NCBI GenBank assembly: GCA_965263205.1
Contig: CBDHHF010000022.1
Coordinates: forward strand, 106,279-170,278
DNA from: JBCCIM01 sp965263205
Lineage (GTDB): Bacteria; Bacteroidota; Rhodothermia; Rhodothermales; JAHQVL01
Length of the DNA: 64,000 nucleotides
Reading direction: 5' to 3'
In this document: in pieces, positions 54,740 through 61,689 of the stretch
How positions within the stretch are numbered: position 1 is the stretch's first letter
How the letters are laid out: each line of letters begins with the position of its first letter
Program-made: the position numbers and the translations under genes
The notes under the pieces: generated by a model
What the model was told of the DNA's origin: nothing
Seen by the model: only the letters and a program-made list of their open reading frames with translations
Database searches by the model: none

Positions 54740-55606
54740 CTAGCCTTTCATCCCCGTTGTAGCCATCCCCTGGATAAACAGGCGCTGAAACATCAGAAAG
54801 ATAATCAGGGTCGGCAAAGCGATTAACATCGAGCCGGCCATGAGCATCGTCCATTCTACGGTAAACTCATACCTGAACATTGCCATCCCCAAAGGCAAGG
54901 TAAACATATCGCTTGTGGTAGACATGATGACGGGCCACAAGAACTCATTCCAGTTGCCCTGAAAAATGTAAATCCCCAGTGCAACTAACGCCGGCCGCGA
55001 CACAGGTAGAATTACTTTCCAGAAGGTCTCAAACGGTCCGCAACCATCCATCATCGCAGCCTCCTCCAATTCCCTGGGCAGTGATTCAAAAAACTGCTTC
55101 ATCAGAAAAATACCAAAGACCTGTACCAGATGTGGTGCTATCAATCCTGGATACGTATTGATGAGCCCTGCTGCATTAAAAAGCATGAACTTTGGCACCA
55201 TGGTGATGTGACCAGGGATCATCATGGATGCAATAAAAGCCATGAACAACACATTGCGCCCGCGGAATTTCATCCGTGCAAAAGCATACCCTGCAAGTGA
55301 ATCAAAAAAGAGATTGGAGATGGTTACAATCGTCACAATCAGCACGCTGTTGAAGAGCCAACGGCCAAAGGGGATCTCGTTCCACAGCCGCTCATAATTT
55401 TCCAGGGTAGGCGGATCGGGAATGAGCTTGATAGGCCAACCGAATACGTCTCCATCGGGCTGAAAAGAGAGGGAAATCGACCAGATAAATGGCATTAGAA
55501 AGACCAACGCAGCAAGGGTCAGAAGCGTAAACGCTCCGATCTTGCGAAGAAGCTGTACAGATGCTATGCGTGAGAAAACCGGCGCCATATCAGTCAGGGT
55601 CCTCAA
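54740..55606 (-). CDS. Sugar ABC transporter permease (MalG-like)
   Basis: The 288-residue membrane protein has six helices and the EAA loop E-A-A-M-M-D-G-C-G-P-F-E-T-F-W that docks the ATPase, typical of MalG/CUT1 permeases. It would form the heterodimeric channel with the MalF-like protein just upstream (start overlaps that gene's end by 17 bases). No ATPase gene is in this operon; a shared MsmX-like ATPase elsewhere is likely. It is the last gene of the five-gene minus-strand operon that begins with the glycosidase at 61432. Confidence 0.9.
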   Translation of the reverse strand: MRTLTDMAPVFSRIASVQLLRKIGAFTLLTLAALVFLMPFIWSISLSFQPDGDVFGWPIKLIPDPPTLENYERLWNEIPFGRWLFNSVLIVTIVTISNLFFDSLAGYAFARMKFRGRNVLFMAFIASMMIPGHITMVPKFMLFNAAGLINTYPGLIAPHLVQVFGIFLMKQFFESLPRELEEAAMMDGCGPFETFWKVILPVSRPALVALGIYIFQGNWNEFLWPVIMSTTSDMFTLPLGMAMFRYEFTVEWTMLMAGSMLIALPTLIIFLMFQRLFIQGMATTGMKG

Positions 55607-56484
55607 TAAACTTGCGCTGGACCAGCGTAAAGAATAGAATCAGGAGAAACAGAAAAATCGACGCTGCTGCCGCGTAGCCAAACCTGAAATATTCGAAGGC
55701 GCTGGTGAAAATGAAATAGCTCATCGTAGTCGTTGCGTGCACGGGTCCCCCATTACTCATCACATATACCTGGTCGAATACCTGAAATGAACCAATCAAC
55801 CCGAGGGTAGCAACGAAGAAAATGGTTGGCCGTAAACCAGGGACCGTCACATGCCAGAAGCGTTGCCACGCGCCGGCTCCATCTACCCTTGCTGCCTCAT
55901 ACAACGTTTTCGGGATTCCCTGAAGCCCGGCCAGAAACGCAATCATGAAATATCCCGACGTGGACCAGACATTAAGCGCCATAATGGAACCCAGTGCATA
56001 GCGGGGGGACCCAATCCAGTCGGGCCCTTCAATACCTACCATCGAGAGTAAATAATTGAGCAGACCTGACTTTGAGTAGATCCACAGAAAAATAACCGAG
56101 GTCACAACCGACGAAGTAATGGACGGGATGTAATAGGCCGTACGGAAAAACGTTTTCCCGGGAATGGCCTGATTTGCAGCTACGGCAAGAAGCAAGGCTA
56201 ACCCTGTCTGAACAGGGACAACGCCAAGTGCATACACGATGGTATTTCTGGTTGCTATCCGGAAACACCTCATCGCCGGCAAGTTCTTTGAAGTTTTCCA
56301 GTCCGACAAAATTGGTAGTGGGCGCCAGTAGATGCCAATCAAAAAAGGCGAGTGAGAGGGCAAAGATGATTGGCCCAAACATAAAGACGGATAGCGCAAT
56401 AAACGCCGGCAGAATAAACAGGTAAGCAGCCAACGCTTCCTGTTTTTCTCTCGAATATTTTTTCTTTTTAGATGCAGCAGGCAT
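55590..56484 (-). pseudogene. Sugar ABC transporter permease (MalF-like), one frameshift
   Basis: From 56484 the frame gives a cytoplasmic start (M-P-A-A-S-K-K-K-K) and a first helix, up to E-L-A-G-D-E-V-F; then the coding continues in a different frame from R-I-A-T-R-N-T-I-V-Y through the remaining helices and the EAA loop (E-A-A-R-V-D-G-A-G) to 55590. The join is at about 56262, in a TTTCC stretch with one surplus base. Repaired, it is a normal CUT1 permease of about 297 residues, pairing with the downstream permease. With the rest of the operon intact, sequence error is more likely here than decay. Confidence 0.75.
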
Positions 56485-56499
56485 GGCGGGGTAACCGGG

Positions 56500-57735
56500 T
56501 TATCGTGTTAGCCGGTCTTCCAGCTGTTCAAGCGTCTCAAGAACAGGGGCATCCGTAAGAAAAATGGCTTGCAAGGCAGTCTGTGCTTCCGAGAAGATGC
56601 GTTGATCCTCTCCCAACTGCCACGGCCTTGCATGTGGAGCACTATCGATGAAAACCGATTTTACAGGGTCCTGCCGCATGGCTTTCTCAGTCACAACGGA
56701 ATAACGCGGTGGCAACCCAACACCGGCTTCTGCCCAGGCAAGTTGGCCTTTTTTGCCTGTTAAATAGCTGAGCAGCTCCCAGGCTTCGGTTTTATAAGGG
56801 GATTCGCGGGGAATAACATAGCCAACAATGAAAGCGATAGAGGCCGGCGTCCCATTGTGCGGCAACATGGCCACCTGGTAAGGTGTCTCGGAGAACGTAT
56901 CGCGAAGGAAATTATCAGCCCACAATCCCGATATGGCCATAGCCACTCGCTTGCGACCAAACGCATCCATATTCCATGCAGCCCCTACCTGGGTGGGCAG
57001 AATAGCGATGCCTTCGTCGTGCATCTCCTTGACGTAGGTAATAGCATCAACAACCGTGCTGTCAACAAACGCGAAATCGCCATTTTCATCAAAAAAGTCG
57101 CCTCCATTTTGCCATACAAGCGGCAAGAAAAAATCGAGGGACTCAGAAAAGGCTAACCCATACTGGTCTGTTACGCCGTCACCATCTCGGTCGAGCGTCA
57201 GTTTTCGCGCATATTCGCGCACTTCTTCCCAATTGGATGGCGGTTCGGTGAGTCCAATTTCAGCAAACAGCTCCGGATTGTAATACAGGGCAAGCGTCGA
57301 GTAATCTTTCGGAATGCCATACAGTTTCCCATCAACCCGAAAGGCGTCGAGCAGACTTGGTTCGATATCTTCGATGGCAAACGACGTATCCGCGGCAATC
57401 AGGCTATCAAGCGGTTGTAGCACATCGTAAGAAATGAGATTGGGTGCCCAAAACGCCTCAACCATAAACACGTCTGGCGCCGTCCCTGTACCCAGCATCA
57501 ACTGGATTTTTTCATTGTAGTTTGCCGTAATCGGCTGGTATTCGATGCCGGTGCCTTCATTGGCACGCTCGTATTGATCGACAAGCTCCTGCACCAACGT
57601 CTCTTCTCCTGGAAAAGAAAGCCATCCTGATAGCCGGACATGATCACTTTTGTATGGCTGGCATGCCGCCAACCCCACAATCACACTGATGCACAAAGTG
57701 CTCATGACCAAAACGGATGGCGTATTCTTCATCAA
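56500..57735 (-). CDS. Sugar ABC transporter substrate-binding lipoprotein
   Basis: The 411-residue protein has a lipoprotein signal (M-M-K-N-T-P-S, core, G-L-A-A-C) and the layout of family 1 extracellular solute-binding proteins: an early F-P-G-E-E-T-L-V-Q-E-L-V segment, T-A-P-D-V-F-M-V-E, Y-G-I-P-K-D-Y-S-T-L-A-L-Y-Y-N-P-E-L-F and W-E-E-V. It captures an oligosaccharide or sugar derivative at the outer face and passes it to the permeases, 15 bases downstream. Its start overlaps the ROK stop by 4 bases. An apparent calcium-like loop (D-R-D-G-D-G-V-T-D-Q-Y-G) is a common feature. Confidence 0.9.
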   Translation of the reverse strand: MMKNTPSVLVMSTLCISVIVGLAACQPYKSDHVRLSGWLSFPGEETLVQELVDQYERANEGTGIEYQPITANYNEKIQLMLGTGTAPDVFMVEAFWAPNLISYDVLQPLDSLIAADTSFAIEDIEPSLLDAFRVDGKLYGIPKDYSTLALYYNPELFAEIGLTEPPSNWEEVREYARKLTLDRDGDGVTDQYGLAFSESLDFFLPLVWQNGGDFFDENGDFAFVDSTVVDAITYVKEMHDEGIAILPTQVGAAWNMDAFGRKRVAMAISGLWADNFLRDTFSETPYQVAMLPHNGTPASIAFIVGYVIPRESPYKTEAWELLSYLTGKKGQLAWAEAGVGLPPRYSVVTEKAMRQDPVKSVFIDSAPHARPWQLGEDQRIFSEAQTALQAIFLTDAPVLETLEQLEDRLTR

Positions 57736-59882
57736 TCAGGAGGGTCTAACGAAACAGGGTGATAATCAAAGAGGTTGGCGCTTGCAGCGCTCACGGCGCC
57801 CAACAACGATGCATCCCGGCCAAGCGAAGATTTCTGAAAAGTGATTTGATCTGAAGAAGTGCTTAAAGCAGTCAGGCGGGCCTGAATGGCTGGCGAAAGG
57901 AGTTCCCAGCCAGCCTCAATTAGCGGACCCGCAAAGTAGAAGCGATGCAAGCCCAGGGTTTTACTAAGATTGTAGATAGCAAGACCAAGCGCCTGGCCGG
58001 CTTCATCGATCACGCGGCGGGCCAAAAGATCATTTTGCCGGGCACGTTCGAGTATCAATTGCAGCGTGGAATCATCATGATCCAACAAGCCACCAACATG
58101 CGACTGTGCCTGGTGCTCATCCGTCACAATTTGCTCGGCGTAAAGTGAATGTGCCTGTGCTTCTGTCCCATAAAACCGGAAGCCAACTCCACCGTCTTGC
58201 CAACCCGATTCATCGCGCAGCGATATCTGCCAGTTTTCCGGCTCCTCTTCGTCAACAGGCCATGCTTTAACGCGAATCCACTCAAGTGTCGCGTCTATTT
58301 TAATTTCGTAGGTTTTCCCCAGATCAATATCCATTGAGTAAAAAGCCAGCCACTCGTCGCCATCTCCTGACTGACGCATCAGACTTAATGTCTCACCACC
58401 GCGCAACTGGCTTCCATAAGCCAGCACGGCACAATACCAGTGCTCCGTATCCTGTACCTTGAAAAGCACACCACAGGTATCATAAATCCCCCGCGCTTTG
58501 GGCGTAACCCGGCCACAAATTTTGGCATTACCGAGGCTATCTCGCCACACCATGGCTTTTTCATGATCCTCACCAGACTTGCCAAAGCGCAACCCGCTCC
58601 TATCCGATTTTACATCATGGGTTGCTTCAACCTGATAGCCAGCCAATGCGCTATCAGTTTTGAAATCATCATTCACGAGCACTGCTGGAGCACCGGGCGC
58701 CTGAGCAACCGATTCGCTGGGTACGCTGCGGCGATCATTCTCATCAGCTGCAACAACACAGTAGTGGTAGATCTGCTCTGCCGGCGGATGATCGATGAAG
58801 TACGGACGTGATGCAATACCCACCTGGTGCTCAACATCCATCGGCACAGGGGTATCGACATGGCGATAAATGTGATACTGGCGTGGTTTATCCGTATCAA
58901 CTTCCCAGGTAAGCTTGATGGCGCGGCTGAGCGATGCTGATTGTAAATTGCGTACAGATTCGACCTGCGCCTCTCTGCGCGAATGCAGGTTCATTTTGTA
59001 TCGGTTTACGATACTGTAGCTGGAGGCGACGGTGCTGAGGCACCCGCGGCTACCGCAGGTACATGGATTTCCGTTTGGATCAATGATTAAACAAGCTATT
59101 TCGCCGGCATAACCGACGTCCCCCCGATGGAGCGCGCCATGCAAATGGATGCCCGCACCGATGTTGTCGCTCTGCAGCAACACAGACACAAATGATTCGC
59201 GCAGGTGGGTGTGTCCAAAATAGCGCTCGGCAAGTGCAACGGCATTGGCATCATTTTCTACGATGAATGGCCACTCAAATTCTTGCGCAGCTTTGGCGAC
59301 AGACACCTTCTCCCATCCCAATTCGTTCGCCTCGACAATAAACCCATCTGCTTTAGATACTCTACCTGGCACAACCAGTCCGATACCCAGCACATTGCGG
59401 TCTGTTGTATTCCATTGCACCAGCATGCGATGCAATTGCTGAGCGCACTTTAACAAGAATTGCTCAGCATCCTGTAGTTCGGTCGGAATGGTAGCACGCG
59501 TGAGAATATGGCCCGACAAATCTGCCACCGCCAACGTAGTCAAGCGAGAACGGACATCGATAGCACCAACCAGGTTTAGCTCAGCTGCAATTTTGAGCAT
59601 GACGGGCCGCCGGCCTCCCGTACTTTTCCCAAGGCTTATCTCCCGAACGAGGCGCTCTTCAACCAGTCGATTAACAATGTTGGATACGGCCCCACGCGTC
59701 AAACCAGTTAAACGCGTGAGATCTGCGCGAGAAACCGACTCACGGGTACGAATAAGATTCAGAATAAGCGATTGATTCCAGTCCCGAACGGTACTGTGAT
59801 TATCACCCAGAATGCGGTCCTGGGGAACTGCGACGCTGTCTTTTTTTGCTGTAGATGCCATTGTGTCGACGTCCATCTGCAT
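57732..59882 (-). CDS. ROK-family repressor with large FN3/lectin-like insertion
   Basis: The start is set at 59882 (M-Q-M-D-V-D), with GAGGA 11-15 bases upstream; a TTG at 59900 or ATG at 59876 is possible. The 716-residue product has an N-terminal winged helix (about 36-78; S-R-A-D-L-T-R-L-T-G-L-T-R-G-A-V-S), the ROK sugar-kinase-like domain with the zinc motif C-T-C-G-S-R-G-C, and a C-terminal ROK part (A-L-G-L-A-I-Y-N-L). Between these, residues about 304-594 (bases 58103-58975) are an insertion: an FN3-like stretch (K-L-T-W-E-V-D, Y-H-I-Y-R) and then a laminin-G/concanavalin-like beta-sandwich (V-L-F-K-V-Q-D, W-Y-C-A-V-L). Typical ROK regulators are about 400 residues. The insert may sense a glycan. 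It regulates this operon, probably through the operator region at 61433-61689. Confidence 0.82.
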   Translation of the reverse strand: MQMDVDTMASTAKKDSVAVPQDRILGDNHSTVRDWNQSLILNLIRTRESVSRADLTRLTGLTRGAVSNIVNRLVEERLVREISLGKSTGGRRPVMLKIAAELNLVGAIDVRSRLTTLAVADLSGHILTRATIPTELQDAEQFLLKCAQQLHRMLVQWNTTDRNVLGIGLVVPGRVSKADGFIVEANELGWEKVSVAKAAQEFEWPFIVENDANAVALAERYFGHTHLRESFVSVLLQSDNIGAGIHLHGALHRGDVGYAGEIACLIIDPNGNPCTCGSRGCLSTVASSYSIVNRYKMNLHSRREAQVESVRNLQSASLSRAIKLTWEVDTDKPRQYHIYRHVDTPVPMDVEHQVGIASRPYFIDHPPAEQIYHYCVVAADENDRRSVPSESVAQAPGAPAVLVNDDFKTDSALAGYQVEATHDVKSDRSGLRFGKSGEDHEKAMVWRDSLGNAKICGRVTPKARGIYDTCGVLFKVQDTEHWYCAVLAYGSQLRGGETLSLMRQSGDGDEWLAFYSMDIDLGKTYEIKIDATLEWIRVKAWPVDEEEPENWQISLRDESGWQDGGVGFRFYGTEAQAHSLYAEQIVTDEHQAQSHVGGLLDHDDSTLQLILERARQNDLLARRVIDEAGQALGLAIYNLSKTLGLHRFYFAGPLIEAGWELLSPAIQARLTALSTSSDQITFQKSSLGRDASLLGAVSAASANLFDYHPVSLDPPD

Positions 59883-59896
59883 CGCTTTCCAATTCC

Positions 59897-61432
59897 TCAA
59901 GCAGTAAGGTTAAATTCTTGGTTACCTTCTGCAATCGTCAGGACAAACGACGCATTATCTTTGATGACGTTGAGCCTGAACCCAACTTCAGAATCCACTA
60001 CGATAGAGTTTGAAGTTGGAATATATTCAAAAGACAACTTGTGGTTGCCGAAGGGCAGCCTTTTAATCCCATGGCGATCGGTGCGTGTAATCTGCCAGGT
60101 CACTTCGTTCTGCGGAAAATCGACTTCAAAACCGAGAATGGTTTCGATGAGCATGGCGATAGGACCGTTACCCGTCCATCCGGCAAACTCGGGCCGGCTG
60201 ATGTTACCCCGACGATCTTCCTCTGGCGCATAGTTCTCCCAAAGGGTACCGGTTGCTTCAAACACAGAGGACAGGTTGTTGAGATGATTTTTCGCAAGCT
60301 TGACGGCGCGAGCGTGCTGACCTGTTTGCTCCAGCCCACGAACAGTGAGGTACACCAATGGCGGCCATACCGAACCCTGCCAGTAGTTTCCCCGCGGATG
60401 GTATAATTCATGGTCAGCTGACAAACTCGGCAACGCATGTGGGCGCCAGAATTCTTCAGGATTGAATATCCGCTCAGCGGCACGATGCGCCTGTTCTTCT
60501 GAAGCAATACCTGCGACGAGCGGCCAGTAGGACGCAGGCGTCTTTACGCGCACGTGATTCCCATCCTGATCCAGATCGAAATAGAATCCAGCCTCTTCAT
60601 TCCACAGCTTCTCATTGACGTACGTGGCGAGCGCTTCATAATCAGTCCGATACATAGCAGCGGTCCCGCGATCTCCCACCTCTTCTGCCAGGTATGCAAT
60701 CATGTTAGCATTGAGTGCCTGCTGTACGGTCATACAGAGCCAGACGTGATCATAGCTCAGATGCACATCCATACCGCCGGCATCATATGCGCGGGGCGTG
60801 TTGTCCATGCCTGAACTAAGAGACGTTGTCCAATACCCGATGCCATCCGCATGGCGTCTGTTGGCTTTGAGCCATTCATAATAGCGGCAAAGCGCAGGTA
60901 GCACCTTGATTACCCGCTCTTTATTACCTGTCACTTTATAGAAGCCGGCCTCTGCCCACGCAAACAGGGGTGGATTGACATTCGAGAGATGCTCCCGCGG
61001 CCAATAATCCTCACCTGTTAGCTGGTTAATTTCGCGGCAAATAAATCCGTCTTCGTGCTGCTTGCTGTAAAAATTATCCAGCGTGCCATGCACCGGCAGA
61101 TAGTCAGTAGCATAGCGCAGAAAGCCCATGATGAAGCAGGTATCCCACTGAAAAATGTTATTGCTGAAGCCCTCATCAACAAACTTCACAAAGCCACTTT
61201 CGTCAGGAGGGTCATACACTTTGGAAAAGACTATCGCCCACGTCTGCCAGTAAAGCGAAACCCAATCCGGGTCATCTTCGAGAAATGGTATCGGCAAAAT
61301 TGCGCGTATTGACTCAGGGAGTGCCGGCGCCCTGTAATCCATATCAATCCCGCGCACATGCGCCTCAGGAATCCCTTCGCCCTCCATGTCGTGTGGGCCG
61401 GCTGGTATGTACTTGCCCGTAAGAACCGCCAT
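59897..61432 (-). CDS. MGH1/GH63-like glycoside hydrolase
   Basis: The 511-residue protein is an (alpha/alpha)6-barrel glycosidase of the trehalase/GH63/MGH1 type: F-Q-W-D-T-C-F-I-M-G, W-P-R-E-H-L-S-N-V-N-P-P, D-N-T-P-R-A-Y-D-A-G-G, N-Y-W-Q-G-S-V-W-P-P and E-N-Y-A. GH63/MGH1 enzymes act on mannosylglycerate, glucosylglycerate or related alpha-glycosides, so this could salvage a compatible solute. It has no signal peptide, so it acts in the cytoplasm on a substrate brought in by the transporter. It is the first gene of the operon and ends 15 bases before the ROK start. Confidence 0.82.
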   Translation of the reverse strand: MAVLTGKYIPAGPHDMEGEGIPEAHVRGIDMDYRAPALPESIRAILPIPFLEDDPDWVSLYWQTWAIVFSKVYDPPDESGFVKFVDEGFSNNIFQWDTCFIMGFLRYATDYLPVHGTLDNFYSKQHEDGFICREINQLTGEDYWPREHLSNVNPPLFAWAEAGFYKVTGNKERVIKVLPALCRYYEWLKANRRHADGIGYWTTSLSSGMDNTPRAYDAGGMDVHLSYDHVWLCMTVQQALNANMIAYLAEEVGDRGTAAMYRTDYEALATYVNEKLWNEEAGFYFDLDQDGNHVRVKTPASYWPLVAGIASEEQAHRAAERIFNPEEFWRPHALPSLSADHELYHPRGNYWQGSVWPPLVYLTVRGLEQTGQHARAVKLAKNHLNNLSSVFEATGTLWENYAPEEDRRGNISRPEFAGWTGNGPIAMLIETILGFEVDFPQNEVTWQITRTDRHGIKRLPFGNHKLSFEYIPTSNSIVVDSEVGFRLNVIKDNASFVLTIAEGNQEFNLTA

Positions 61433-61689
61433 CTACTTACTTCTATTGAAATACAAAGTTACACTTCTTCTTTACCCAAGCATCGCTCAGATTGTACTGA
61501 ACACTACCAAAATACGGCCACAATTGACAAGAGGCAAAAAAATTTCTAACATATGGCCAATACTTTGGTTATTATTAATACAAAGTATATATTTTAGAAT
61601 CCACTCCCTGTTTTGTATCGCCCTTTGACCACCGATGCAAACAAGGGTTGGGATTTTTGTGTTCTCACTTATCGCAGAAGGAGCAATTT
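61433..61689. promoter_or_regulatory. Divergent regulatory region, candidate ROK operators
   Basis: ATACTTTG (61560-61567) is reversed as CAAAGTAT (61581-61588), an 8-bp inverted repeat with a 13-base AT-rich centre. A related ATACAAAGTTA lies at 61451-61461, near the glycosidase start. These are good candidates for a symmetric operator of the ROK regulator. The Shine-Dalgarno AGAAGGAG (61676-61683) precedes the ATG at 61690 of the surface protein gene. Confidence 0.5.
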
